DNA of 64,000 bases from a bacterium YEK0313 (GCA_000751295.2 CCMO02000003.1:62001-126000), one strand, 5' to 3'. Positions 24,872 to 33,885 are shown, counted from the first letter of the stretch. Program-made: numbers and translations. Notes: generated by a model not told the origin, from the sequence alone.

Positions 24872-26179
24872 TCAGCGCCTGATGAACAGGGCGACCGTCG
24901 CGCTTGCCGCGCTCGCAATGGCGACGATCAGGAACACCAGCGAAGTGTCGTGATGGGCGTCCATGAACTTGCCGATGAGCGGTTCGCCGAGCCCTGCGAA
25001 GAGGTAGGCGAAGAAGTTCATGACCCCGATCGCGGTGCCCGCCCGCTTGTGCCCGACAAGATCCGGGCACAGCGCCCAGAACGAAGACTGTGGGCCATAG
25101 ACGAAGAAGCCGCAGAGGAAGAGCACGGCGATGCCCTTGTAAACGTCGGATGCGGGGATCGTGTACATGTAGAGGGACGTGACGGCGGCCAGCACCATGT
25201 ACAGAACGATGGCGAGATAGCGCTTCGAATTGAAGATGCGGTCCGAGACCCATCCGTTGGTCGCCGCGCCGATCGCCATGCCGACCGGCAGCGCGATGCT
25301 GATCCACTTCGGGTCGATGGCGGCGGCCTGGCCGGCGCCTTTCGCCCAGTTGGCTCCCAGGAAGTGCACGGGAACCCAGATCAGCAGGCCGTAGCGCGCG
25401 GCATTCTGGAAGCCGATCGCCAGGCCGCCGACCAGCAGGCGCCAGTTCGAAAGGACGCCCTTGTAGCGATCCCATGACCCCTCGTCGTCAGCCACCTTGT
25501 CGGCTTCCCGCCGATCCGCGGCGTCGTCATGCGGCGACTGGAAACCTAGATCCTCGGGCCGCTCCCGCGCCACCAGATAGAACGTGATCCCACCGACCAG
25601 AAGGAGCAGCACGGGCAGGCGGAAAATCCAGCGCCAGTCGAGCTGCAGGTAGTGCACGACCACGAGCGAGGTGACATAGGACAGGACGGAGGCAAGACCC
25701 GCCGCGAAGACATACCAGCCGAAGACTTTGCCGCGGTCCTGTCTTCCCCACCAGTTGGAGAGCAGGCGGCTGCCCGGCGCCCAGCCCATGGCCTGGAAAT
25801 AGCCGTTGATGCCCCAGAAGGCGCCGAGGCTCATAATCCCGGTCGCAAAGCTCGTCGCCCAATTCATGGCACAGGACAGGATGGCACCGGCGCTCATGAC
25901 CCGGCGCCCGCCGAACTTGTCCCCGAGATTGCCATTGATCGCCTGGCCGACGGCGTAGCACCAGAGCATGATGGCACTGACCCAGCCGAGGGCCTCCTTG
26001 GAGACGCCGAATTCGGTCTGGATGCCGGGGATGGCGAAACCGAAAGTCTGCCGGCCCGTATAGAAGAAGAGGTAGCAGAACATCGCCGCCAGCAGCATCC
26101 GCCCTTGCGCGCGGCGGAAGGCTGCGTCGACGGCACTTGAAGCCGGCTGGATTGGCGTACCGTATGACACGCTGCTCAT
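24872..26179 (-). CDS. MFS transporter of the OPA/GlpT-UhpT type, probable phosphonate permease
   Basis: 435 residues, twelve helices. The N-terminal region MLLAAMFCYLFFYTGRQTFG and AIPGIQTEFGVSKEALGWVS, then WCYAVGQAINGNLGDKFGGR (motif A), follow the organophosphate:phosphate antiporter pattern (GlpT, UhpT). The neighbours PhnY and PhnA suggest the substrate is an organophosphonate taken up through the inner membrane. It is separated from phnY by 113 bp, with a palindrome in the gap, so it could have its own promoter. Many phosphonate clusters use an ABC importer instead; an OPA-like carrier is less common. Confidence 0.8.
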   Translation of the reverse strand: MSSVSYGTPIQPASSAVDAAFRRAQGRMLLAAMFCYLFFYTGRQTFGFAIPGIQTEFGVSKEALGWVSAIMLWCYAVGQAINGNLGDKFGGRRVMSAGAILSCAMNWATSFATGIMSLGAFWGINGYFQAMGWAPGSRLLSNWWGRQDRGKVFGWYVFAAGLASVLSYVTSLVVVHYLQLDWRWIFRLPVLLLLVGGITFYLVARERPEDLGFQSPHDDAADRREADKVADDEGSWDRYKGVLSNWRLLVGGLAIGFQNAARYGLLIWVPVHFLGANWAKGAGQAAAIDPKWISIALPVGMAIGAATNGWVSDRIFNSKRYLAIVLYMVLAAVTSLYMYTIPASDVYKGIAVLFLCGFFVYGPQSSFWALCPDLVGHKRAGTAIGVMNFFAYLFAGLGEPLIGKFMDAHHDTSLVFLIVAIASAASATVALFIRR

Positions 26180-26203
26180 GATAACGTCCCTCCCTGGGAT
26201 TTA

Positions 26204-26218
26204 TTTGTCTTGGACAAA
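26204..26218. promoter_or_regulatory. Palindrome between phnY and the transporter gene
   Basis: TTTGTC-TTG-GACAAA at 26204-26218 is an inverted repeat 25 bp upstream of the transporter ATG. TTGTC/GACAA palindromes resemble GntR-family operators, but no GntR gene is in the window. An RNA structure is also possible. Confidence 0.35.
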
Positions 26219-26292
26219 GGCGTGCGAGGTCGATGGGCGGCGCGGCGCCTCCCTGCTGAGTGCTGGTGGGGATGGGGATGGGATGGGCGGCG

Positions 26293-27744
26293 CTATGCCG
26301 CCCAGGGCAGCGACCAGGTCCGGACGTTCGTGAAGCTCTTCATCGCCTCGACGACGCCTTCCTTGTAGCCGAGGCCGGAATCCTTGATCCCGCCAAAGGG
26401 CGACATCTCGATCCGGTAGCCGGGGACCTCCCAGATATTGACCGTGCCGACTTCAAGCTCGGCCACGAAACGCGCGACATAATCGAGGCGGTTCGTGCAG
26501 ACTCCCGAAGACAGCCCATAAGCGGTCGAGTTGGAAATCCGGATCACCTGCGCGATGTCGCGCGGGCAGCGGATGATCGGAATCACCGGCCCGAACGTCT
26601 CCTCCCGGACGAGTTCGCAGTCATAGGGCACACGGTCGACGACGGTCGGCGGGAACAGGGCGCCGCGGCGGGTCATGCCATGGAGGACTTCGGCGCCGAG
26701 CTCGGCAGCCGCATTCACCCGATTCTCGAACAGGATCGCCGACCGCTCGTTGATGACGGTGCCGACATCGGTCGCGGGGTCCATGGGATCGCCGCATGTG
26801 AGGCGCTGGGCCTTCTCCACGACGAGCCTGGCGAAAGCATCCGCGACGTCTTCGACCACCAGGATGCGCTTCACGGCGGTGCAGCGCTGTCCCGAATTCT
26901 TGGTGGCGCCGGTCACGGCGAGCTCGGCCGCCTTGTCGAGGTCCGCATCCTCCATCACGATCAGCGGATCGTTGCCGCCGAGTTCGAGGACGATGCGCTT
27001 GTAGCCGGCGGTGCTGGCGATGTGCTTGCCGACACGCACGGAGCCGGTGAAGGTCACCAGGTCCGCATCGGGATCGGTGATCATGCTGTCGCCCATGGTC
27101 GAGGGATTGCCTGTCACCACGGACAGCATTTCCGGCGGCAAGCCGGCCTCGTAGAGCACGTCGGCCAGCGCCAGCGCCGTCAGCGGCGTGAGTTCCGTAG
27201 GCTTCAGCACGACACGATTGTTGGTCGCGATCGCGGGCGCCAGCTTGTGGCTGACCATGTTGAGAGGGTGATTGAACGGCGTGATGGCCGAGATGACCCC
27301 GAGCAGCGGCAGGCGGGTGGTATAGATCTTCCGCGCCTTGCCATTCGGAGAGATGTCGCAGGAATAGATCTCGCCGTCGTCCTTGATCGTGAGCTGCGCC
27401 GCGAACGACCAGACATCGTAGGCCCGGCTCGCCTCGTAGAGCGAATCCTTCCAGCACAGGCCCGATTCCGCGGTGATCAGCCGGGCGAAGTCCTCCCTGC
27501 GGTCCCGCAGGGTCTCCGCCGTCTTCTGGAGGATCTGCTGACGTTCGTAGCGGGTCAGGGCCGGCTTGAAAGCACGCGCCTTGGCAAAGGCTTCGCGCAC
27601 GTGCTCGGCCCGCGCCGCCGGAACGGTGCCGACCGTCGCACCGTCATAGGGATTGAGGACCGCGACAGTATCGTCCGTATGGACCGGCTTGCCGGCAATC
27701 CGCATGGCCTCGCGGCGGACGGACGGTTTGAAATTGGCGTTCAT
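26293..27744 (-). CDS. phnY: Phosphonoacetaldehyde dehydrogenase
   Basis: 483 residues, aldehyde dehydrogenase fold. The catalytic Cys288 lies in TKNSGQRCTAVKRILV and the general base Glu254 in VLELGGNDPL. Length and the segment around PGYRIEMSPFGGIKDSG fit PhnY, which oxidises phosphonoacetaldehyde to phosphonoacetate with NAD(P). The assignment rests mainly on the adjoining phosphonoacetate hydrolase gene, whose stop lies only four bases before this start. It should supply the substrate for PhnA. ALDH families are broad, so the name would be weaker without the neighbour. Confidence 0.88.
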   Translation of the reverse strand: MNANFKPSVRREAMRIAGKPVHTDDTVAVLNPYDGATVGTVPAARAEHVREAFAKARAFKPALTRYERQQILQKTAETLRDRREDFARLITAESGLCWKDSLYEASRAYDVWSFAAQLTIKDDGEIYSCDISPNGKARKIYTTRLPLLGVISAITPFNHPLNMVSHKLAPAIATNNRVVLKPTELTPLTALALADVLYEAGLPPEMLSVVTGNPSTMGDSMITDPDADLVTFTGSVRVGKHIASTAGYKRIVLELGGNDPLIVMEDADLDKAAELAVTGATKNSGQRCTAVKRILVVEDVADAFARLVVEKAQRLTCGDPMDPATDVGTVINERSAILFENRVNAAAELGAEVLHGMTRRGALFPPTVVDRVPYDCELVREETFGPVIPIIRCPRDIAQVIRISNSTAYGLSSGVCTNRLDYVARFVAELEVGTVNIWEVPGYRIEMSPFGGIKDSGLGYKEGVVEAMKSFTNVRTWSLPWAA

Positions 27745-27748
27745 GACG

Positions 27749-28999
27749 TCACCGCACCAGGTTCAGCGCGACGTCGAAGACGTCGAAGTTGCGAAGGGTC
27801 CTGCCGGCCGGAACCGCGATGGCACGGTTTGCGATCATCGGCACCACCTGTTCGGTGAGGCCGCCATGCGAGCGCAGCGGTTCGGACAGACCCGACAGGT
27901 CGTGCCGCTGCGGCGCCGTCCCGAGGACCTTGTGGCGTGACGACAGAACCACCACGTCGCCAATGCGGTCGGCCGGCAGTTCGAAGCGCTCGCACGCTTC
28001 CTGCGCCGATATCGAGATATCGATCCCGTCGACGACCTTCAGGAAATCGATGACCGGCTGCTGGTTTTCGGCATCGACATAGACGGTTGCGAACGAGCCC
28101 AGTGCACCGTGATGGGCGACATAGGGATCGGTGATCGGAAGGATGACCCTGGTCGTGCCCGTGCCGAAGCGACGATCCAGCAGATCCTGCAGGTAGATCA
28201 CGTCCGGCGCGCCATCCGGAAAATGCTTGTCGTTCATGCCGTGATCGGCGGTCATGACCAGGGTGCAACCGGCCGCGTCGAGTTCGCCGACATAGCGGTC
28301 GAACATCGCATAGAAGCTGTTCGCGATGGCGGAGCCCGGCGCCGCCTTGTGCTGCACGTAGTCAGTCGTCGAGAGGTACATGACATCAGGCCGGAACGTG
28401 CGAAGCAGCTTGACGCCGGCCGCGAACACGAACTCGGAGAGATCCGCGGAATAGACTTCCGGAAGCGGCAGGCCGACGAAATCGAGGACGTTGTCGATGC
28501 CGTTGTCCGCCCGGGTCGCCTTGTCCGCCTTTTCGGACGAAAAGGCGATCGCGGTGCCGCTGGTGAAGTCGAGGCCTTTCCCGAGCAGGGTCCGCAGCTT
28601 GTCCTTCGCGGTGACCATGGCGACCTTCATTCCGGCCTTCTGGAACTCGGCAAGGATGGTCGGCGCCCGCAGGAAGCGGGCATCGTTCATCATCACTTCC
28701 TCCTTGGCCTCGCGGTCGTAGAAGAAGTTGCCGGCAATGCCGTGCACGGCGGGCGGGCGCCCGGTGATGATCGAAAGGTTGTTGGGATTGGTGAAGCTCG
28801 GGATCACCGAAAGCGCGGTGGTGTTCGCGCCGGTTTTCATGAGCCGGTCGAGATTGGGGGCCAGCCGCGCCGCGATGGCGCTTTCGATGTAGCCCGGCTC
28901 CGAACCGTCGATGCAGATGACGACGACCGGCTTTTCGGGGCGCCTGTAGGAACGCCCGTTGGCGATGACGTCCGTGTCGATCCTGTGGTTTATGTTCAT
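27749..28999 (-). CDS. phnA: Phosphonoacetate hydrolase
   Basis: 416 residues, alkaline-phosphatase superfamily. All expected zinc ligands and the nucleophile are in place: Asp31 (ICIDG), Thr70 (PSFTNPNNLS), Asp213 and His217 (TTDYVQH), Asp252-His253 (TADHGMNDKH) and His378 (RSHGG). The match covers the full length. It cleaves the C-P bond of phosphonoacetate to acetate and phosphate in the cytoplasm. It lies between the alcohol dehydrogenase (13 bp upstream) and phnY (4 bp downstream), so the three genes are one transcript. Confidence 0.95.
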   Translation of the reverse strand: MNINHRIDTDVIANGRSYRRPEKPVVVICIDGSEPGYIESAIAARLAPNLDRLMKTGANTTALSVIPSFTNPNNLSIITGRPPAVHGIAGNFFYDREAKEEVMMNDARFLRAPTILAEFQKAGMKVAMVTAKDKLRTLLGKGLDFTSGTAIAFSSEKADKATRADNGIDNVLDFVGLPLPEVYSADLSEFVFAAGVKLLRTFRPDVMYLSTTDYVQHKAAPGSAIANSFYAMFDRYVGELDAAGCTLVMTADHGMNDKHFPDGAPDVIYLQDLLDRRFGTGTTRVILPITDPYVAHHGALGSFATVYVDAENQQPVIDFLKVVDGIDISISAQEACERFELPADRIGDVVVLSSRHKVLGTAPQRHDLSGLSEPLRSHGGLTEQVVPMIANRAIAVPAGRTLRNFDVFDVALNLVR

Positions 29000-29012
29000 G
29001 ACCTGCCTCCCG

Positions 29013-30119
29013 TCACGCTGCGGCTGCGAGGACAGCTTCGCGGCTGCCGATGAAGTTGCGGCCGCGTTCTCCCTCCAGGGCGTCGTCGATCGCCTCGATC
29101 CAGTCCTCGCGCGTGACGCCGTAGTCGGTGGCCTGCGTCGAGACGCCGAGTGCCTTCAGGAAGTCCTCCAGAAGATCGGCGCCCCGGCCGAGGTCATCGC
29201 CGAAGATGCGCTTCAGCGTGGCGTCGCAGGTCTCGTTCCGGCCGATGACGCTGCGCATGACGGCCGGCAGGCTGAAGGAACAGGCGATGCCGTGCACCGT
29301 GCCGTGATGAAGCGTCAGATAGTAGGACAGCGAATGGGCCAGCGCCGTCTTGGTGTTCGAGAAGGCAAGGCCGGCGGAGAGGCTGGCCCGCGCGACCCGG
29401 CTGCGCAGGGCGACGTTGTGGAGATCGTCCAGAAGCGGCGGCAGGGCCTGCAGCATCTCGCTCGCGGCGAACACCGCATGGTTCGCCGAGACCGGGTTGG
29501 CATTGACGTTCCAGATGCTCTCGAGCGCATGCGACAGCGCATCGAGGCCGGTACTGAGCGTCAGTGCCCGCGGCACGCGCAGCGTCAGTTCAGGATCGAG
29601 AATGGCGTGCCGGGGATAGAGATTCGGACGATTGAGCGAATACTTCCTCTTCGCCTCGGTATCCCAGACAGTCGCCCAGGAGGTCACCTCACTGCCGGTG
29701 CCGGACGTCGTGGGCACCGCGATGATCGGAATGCCGAGAAGGGTTCCAGGCCCGCTGCGCCCCTCGAGATAGGCCTGCGCCCGGGCGAAATCGCCTCCCG
29801 AGGCGGCCAGCACCTTGGCCGTGTCGATGACCGATCCGCCACCGAGGGCGACGATCACATCGGGTGCCTGCGACGCGGCTCCGAATGAGGAGCAGGCCAC
29901 CCGAAGGCCGTTGAAGCTCGGGTTCGGCTCGACGTCGCGCACGATGACCGCCGGTCGGCCGACCTCACGGCCGACCTGTTCGACCAGTTCGTCGAAATAG
30001 CTGTTGTCGTTGTAGGTCAGCAGGCAGTAGCGCCGACCGTCGACCTTCTTTCCGAGCAAGGCAAGGCTGCCTTCCCCGAAGGTGACGTCGACCGGATTTG
30101 CATATGTCCAGGATGGCAC
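29013..30119 (-). CDS. Iron-containing alcohol dehydrogenase of the phosphonate operon
   Basis: 368 residues from a GTG at 30119, preceded by GGGAGG at the right distance. This gives the usual family opening PSWTYANPVDVTFGEG; the upstream ATG at 30179 would add 20 unconserved residues. NAD binding is GGGSVID at 93-99, and the metal ligands are Asp193, His197, His262 and His276 (HGTVHGIAC). Family III ADHs include the phosphonoacetaldehyde/2-hydroxyethylphosphonate reductase PhpC. In this operon it most likely oxidises a hydroxyalkylphosphonate such as 2-hydroxyethylphosphonate to phosphonoacetaldehyde, feeding PhnY. The substrate is inferred from context. Confidence 0.85.
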   Translation of the reverse strand: MPSWTYANPVDVTFGEGSLALLGKKVDGRRYCLLTYNDNSYFDELVEQVGREVGRPAVIVRDVEPNPSFNGLRVACSSFGAASQAPDVIVALGGGSVIDTAKVLAASGGDFARAQAYLEGRSGPGTLLGIPIIAVPTTSGTGSEVTSWATVWDTEAKRKYSLNRPNLYPRHAILDPELTLRVPRALTLSTGLDALSHALESIWNVNANPVSANHAVFAASEMLQALPPLLDDLHNVALRSRVARASLSAGLAFSNTKTALAHSLSYYLTLHHGTVHGIACSFSLPAVMRSVIGRNETCDATLKRIFGDDLGRGADLLEDFLKALGVSTQATDYGVTREDWIEAIDDALEGERGRNFIGSREAVLAAAA

Positions 30120-30221
30120 GGCTCGGATCCTCCCGATGAGCTTGTTCTTGGGCCCAATGGGAGCGCTTGGATGCGCCATATGTCGAATTGATATATTCTC
30201 TCGGCATTATAGGTTTTTTCT

Positions 30222-31133
30222 ATGCGCCACACGCAGCTTCGCTCCTTCCACGCGGTCGCCGCCCTGGGCAGCGTCACGGCCGCGGCGGCCCAGCTCAACG
30301 TCAGCCAGCCCACGCTGACGGCGCAGATTCGCGCGCTTGAGGAGGACTATTCGGTCGAACTGTTCGTGCGGGCCGGAGGCCGCCTGCGCCTGACCGAGGC
30401 CGGCACGCAGTTGCAACAGATCACACGCCGGATGTTCGCGGAGGAGGCCGATGCCCGGCATTTCCTGACCGAGAGCAGGGAACTGCGCACGGGGCATCTT
30501 CGGGTGGGCGCGGTGGGACCGTTCCACGTCACCGAAATGCTCGTTGCCTTCCACGCGCGCTACCCGCAGATCGAGATTTCCGTCTCGGTCGGCAATTCAC
30601 ACGACGTGCTCAAAAGCCTGACGGACTTCCGTTCGGATGTCGCAGTTCTGGCCCATGTGGAAAAGGACGCCCGGCTCTGGATATCGCAGTACAGCAAGGA
30701 CCGCATCGTCGCCTTCGGCCGCCGCGATCACCCGCTGTTCGCGCATCAGCGCAAGGGCCTTTCGATCCATGAACTGCACGGGCTGCGCATGGTCATGCGG
30801 GAGCACGGCTCGAACACGCGAAGGGCGACCGAGGAGGCTCTGGTCAAGGCCGGCGTGAAGCCTGACATCGTCATGGAAATCGGCAGCCGCGAAGCCGTGC
30901 GCGAGGCGGTCGCGATGGGCGTCGGTTTCGGGGTTGTCTCGGCCGCCGAATATATTGGCGACGAGCGCCTCGCGTTCCTGCCAATTCTCGATGCCGACAT
31001 TTACAATTATGCGCGCATCGTGTGCATGCGCGACCGCATCCACACGCGCCTGATTGCCGCGTTCCTGGCAACGACGAAGGAGATCGGCAAGGCTCGCAGC
31101 CGCCGCGGCAGCGCATCGATCACCGACGTCTGA
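30222..31133 (+). CDS. LysR family regulator of the phosphonate operon
   Basis: 303 residues. The winged helix is TQLRSFHAVAALGSVTAAAA then LNVSQPTLTAQIRALEEDYS, and the effector domain has HLRVGAVGPFHVTEMLVAFH. It diverges from the alcohol dehydrogenase with a 102-bp AT-rich gap and probably activates the ADH-phnA-phnY transcript in response to a phosphonate. LysR regulators are known next to PhnW-PhnA-PhnY clusters, where they respond to 2-aminoethylphosphonate; the ligand here may differ because PhnW is missing. ATG 30222 lacks a strong ribosome site. Confidence 0.85.
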   Translation: MRHTQLRSFHAVAALGSVTAAAAQLNVSQPTLTAQIRALEEDYSVELFVRAGGRLRLTEAGTQLQQITRRMFAEEADARHFLTESRELRTGHLRVGAVGPFHVTEMLVAFHARYPQIEISVSVGNSHDVLKSLTDFRSDVAVLAHVEKDARLWISQYSKDRIVAFGRRDHPLFAHQRKGLSIHELHGLRMVMREHGSNTRRATEEALVKAGVKPDIVMEIGSREAVREAVAMGVGFGVVSAAEYIGDERLAFLPILDADIYNYARIVCMRDRIHTRLIAAFLATTKEIGKARSRRGSASITDV

Positions 31134-31309
31134 CGGTCTCAGCTTTCGGAGGTTGGCAGCGGATCGGGTTTGGCGCGCTGATCGGCCCTTCGTGTGCTGG
31201 CCTGCGCGCCGGTGACGCGTGGTTGGAGCGCGCGATTTTGCGCCGGACCGGCGCGGCAATGGCAGCCGCCTGTCGCGGACAGCCTGTACCCCTGTCCGTA
31301 ACGCACGCG

Positions 31310-32377
31310 CTACGGCACCGCGACCGGTGCGAGCCTGACGAATGACGGTCCGAAATCGGTTGGCAAACAGGAGGTTCCGCCGCTGCTGAACCATGTCGCC
31401 GCGGCCCGCTGCCATGGCATGGCGTGGCGCACCCGCAATTCGTTGCCGGTCGCCATGATCTCCCCGCTGTTCGGATCCGCGGCCAGGCAATAGGGCGTCG
31501 CGGGCGTTGTCGCCTGGCACGCATGCGTAAAGCCGAGATTATGGCCGATTTCGTGAACCGCCGTGGTGAACGGCTTGGTTTGCTCGGCATAGGTCCCCAC
31601 GGGATCGATATTCAGATCATTCTTGTCCAGGAGACGGGAATCGGAGCGGAAGGCGCCGACCGAGGGCAGTTTGGCCTTGACGACCCTGATGATCTGATGT
31701 GCCGCGCCGGAATGGGAAATGACGCATTTCAGCACGCAGTGAAGGTTCACCCGGCGCTTGCCGCCGCCAGGATCGGCGACTTCAAGCTCGTGAAGCGATG
31801 CCGGCGTGGACAGCCATATTCTCTCGCTCCAGGAGGACTCGATCAGCTTCTTGAAGTTGGCGGTCCAGGCATTCCATTCGCCGGCGCGCCAATTGGACGC
31901 GTTGAACATGATCTCGTCGGAGTCCTTGATCTTGGGCCCGTTGACCGGGACGAGCGCAACCTTCCATTCGAGAACGATCGACGCATTGTAGTTCGGGCCT
32001 ATGCCTTTCGTGTCGACGTAATAATTGAACGTCATTCCGCGAACGGGCGGGCGGTCTTTCCTTTTGAGTTTGCCTTTGACATCGAGCGTGAATTGATCCC
32101 AGACATAGCCGGTATTGGTGTCGACCGCGGTGATCTCGGTCGAACTCTCGTACATCCCGACGATCTCAAACCAGCCTATGCCATTCGTGGCTTTCTCGAC
32201 CGCCTCCCGCCTGGTGATGCGTACGCTCGGATTGTTGGCGCGAATGTCGATCCAGGACTGCATGTTGGTGAAACCGATACGGATGGATTCGCCCACCGCA
32301 ACCTTCTGATCCTGCTGCTTGATGGCGGGCGGCGCCGAGGCGTGGGGGTTTCCGACAAACTTGACGAAATGCGGCAT
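31310..32377 (-). CDS. Metzincin-like zinc metalloprotease, orphan
   Basis: 355 residues from the ATG at 32377; no signal peptide. The zinc site is HEIGHNLGFTH at 275-285 (HExxHxxGxxH) and a Met-turn-like MATG lies at 308-311, together diagnostic of a metzincin. The N-terminal 240 residues are a separate domain with VAVGESIRIGFTNMQSWIDI and repeated aromatic strands (FNYYVDTKG, WTANFKKLIESSW), which I do not recognise. Base composition and codon use are less GC-rich than in surrounding genes. Without a leader it might be released by a contractile or type I system or by lysis, or act inside the cell; none of these systems is in the window. Confidence 0.7.
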   Translation of the reverse strand: MPHFVKFVGNPHASAPPAIKQQDQKVAVGESIRIGFTNMQSWIDIRANNPSVRITRREAVEKATNGIGWFEIVGMYESSTEITAVDTNTGYVWDQFTLDVKGKLKRKDRPPVRGMTFNYYVDTKGIGPNYNASIVLEWKVALVPVNGPKIKDSDEIMFNASNWRAGEWNAWTANFKKLIESSWSERIWLSTPASLHELEVADPGGGKRRVNLHCVLKCVISHSGAAHQIIRVVKAKLPSVGAFRSDSRLLDKNDLNIDPVGTYAEQTKPFTTAVHEIGHNLGFTHACQATTPATPYCLAADPNSGEIMATGNELRVRHAMPWQRAAATWFSSGGTSCLPTDFGPSFVRLAPVAVP

Positions 32378-32759
32378 TCGCCCCTCCCGCGCAAAGCCGC
32401 CCGACCGCAGGAGATCGGAGCGCCTATGGGTGTTTGACCACGAGGGAGAGACGGATGCTGTGCGGCGGCGCACGCGCTCGACCGCCGCTGGACCGGACGA
32501 GGAAGCGATCCGCACCATCTTCGCCGGCCGACCCCGACGCGCGCGCCGCATTGGCGTCCTGAGGAGATCGTACCGCCTACCAGAGCCGCTTCCGGAGCCG
32601 ATTTCGGTGACAGTGCACCTAATTGAGCATGAGTTGGCTCATCGGAACGCCCACCGCTGATCGGGCCTTTGCCGTCGCTTGAAACGATCCGACGTCATTA
32701 CGACGGTACATTGAATGCAGCGGCACCATGATACGCGCCGCAATACGGAAGGCCCATTC
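32378..32759. other. Intergenic region upstream of the metzincin gene
   Basis: 382 bp, moderately AT-rich in its right half. It must hold the metzincin promoter; I find no clear box, repeat or RNA gene. A short plus-strand reading frame over 32319-32660 overlaps the metzincin start and looks like chance. Confidence 0.4.
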
Positions 32760-33380
32760 TTATCGCGCAGCGCGGACACGTTCCGAGTTGCCGATCGCCT
32801 CGCCTATGCGACGCATGGTGATGCGCATGGCCTCCTCGCTCGCCTGGGATAAGGACACAGAGCCACCGGAGCAGAATGAGCCAGCGTCGGCATCGCCCTT
32901 GCCGTCGCCGTCAACGGTTTGGCCAAAAAGGCGCCCGCTGCGGCCATCGACGACCACCGATGCGGAGATGCGTACTTCGGTCACGATGTTCGCGGACCAG
33001 AAGCCCGGCACTGCACGCAAATGGCCGCGCACTTCCTCACCACGGACGACCACAATTCCACGCGCATTCCGGCGCCTTAGTTCGTCAGCCGAGACGGGCG
33101 CTGAGACATATTCGACGGTCTCGAATACATTTCCCAAGGTGGCGCGAACCGATCCCGCGAAGCTGGAGTCGAATGACAGCGGAAAGTTGTGGGCGGAGCA
33201 GCTCACGTCGGCCGGCCGAACCACAGACGAAAGCCGTGACCCTTCGGCAAAGACAAGCCATTTGCCCGGTATTTTTGTTCCGAAGGAGACAACAACGTTT
33301 GAGGCGGGGGTAATCGGCGGAGCTGCTTGGTAGGCACACCCACAGAGCATCAGCGCGACAAGCGCAGTCGCAATTCTCAT
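32760..33380 (-). CDS. Putative lipoprotein of unknown function
   Basis: 206 residues. The leader MRIATALVALMLCGCAYQ ends in a lipobox (LCGC), so the mature protein should be lipid-anchored at Cys15. The body has a conserved-looking block ARGIVVVRGEEVRGHLRAVP and a C-terminal SQASEEAMRITMRRIGEAIG helix. I recognise no family. Codon use is less GC-rich than the neighbours, like the metzincin gene on its left. The start is the only reasonable ATG and gives a normal lipoprotein leader. Confidence 0.65.
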   Translation of the reverse strand: MRIATALVALMLCGCAYQAAPPITPASNVVVSFGTKIPGKWLVFAEGSRLSSVVRPADVSCSAHNFPLSFDSSFAGSVRATLGNVFETVEYVSAPVSADELRRRNARGIVVVRGEEVRGHLRAVPGFWSANIVTEVRISASVVVDGRSGRLFGQTVDGDGKGDADAGSFCSGGSVSLSQASEEAMRITMRRIGEAIGNSERVRAAR

Positions 33381-33627
33381 AAGCCCTTCCCCCCAACGCG
33401 CATCTTCGCGCGATACAAGGAATGGTAGCAGGAGAGGCGACAGAGTCTAGCTGAGCGATGGACGGCCCTCCTATGCCAAGGCTTCGGAGGACATCCTGCT
33501 TCGTGCCATCGTGCTCGGTGAGGGCCGCGCCCCCAGGTAGCGCCTCAGGCGCGAAGCAGAATCCCGGGAAGAGAGCCACAAAGCGGAGAACCGCGCTTGT
33601 GCTATAGGCCTCCAAAATCCGCTCTGA

Positions 33628-33885
33628 TCAATCTGCGGGAGTATCTCGTCTTACGAGCCTTTTGAGAGCTATTGCCTTTCCAGAGCCGGATTTGAAATAG
33701 CGTTCAAGCTCCCGCGCCTGCTGTTCCGTCTCCACAGCGACATAGGATTTCAGCATCGCGGGTTGATATGATTTCGTCGAAAGAACCTGCCCGGCCTGAT
33801 GCGAAGCGAGGCGTCGTCTCAGGTCGTTGGTCGAGCCGACGTAAATGTGGCCGTTGCTCAGTTGAAGGAAATAGACGTACCACAT
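33628..33885 (-). CDS. GIY-YIG nuclease family protein
   Basis: 85 residues from the ATG at 33885. The signature MWYVYFLQLSNGHIYVGSTN combines the Y-V-Y-(F/I)-L and (I/L)-Y-(V/I)-G-S-T pattern of the UvrC/YhbQ-like GIY-YIG domain, and R-R-L-A-S-H-Q-A-G follows. Such stand-alone proteins of 80-100 residues are common in alphaproteobacteria and their role is uncertain. The gene lies about 100 bp downstream of tRNA-Ser in the same direction. A longer frame running back through the tRNA is an artefact. Confidence 0.8.
   Translation of the reverse strand: MWYVYFLQLSNGHIYVGSTNDLRRRLASHQAGQVLSTKSYQPAMLKSYVAVETEQQARELERYFKSGSGKAIALKRLVRRDTPAD

Noticed and set aside
26204..26218. Pho box in the phosphonate operon
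   Set aside because: No pair of CTGTCAT-like direct repeats is present; the palindrome here is of a different type.
32319..32660. Short plus-strand frame upstream of the metzincin gene
   Set aside because: Overlaps the metzincin start, has no ribosome site and an unlikely composition.
33085..33615. Minus-strand frame overlapping the lipoprotein start
   Set aside because: The lipoprotein has a clear lipobox leader in another frame; this frame shows no signal or motif.
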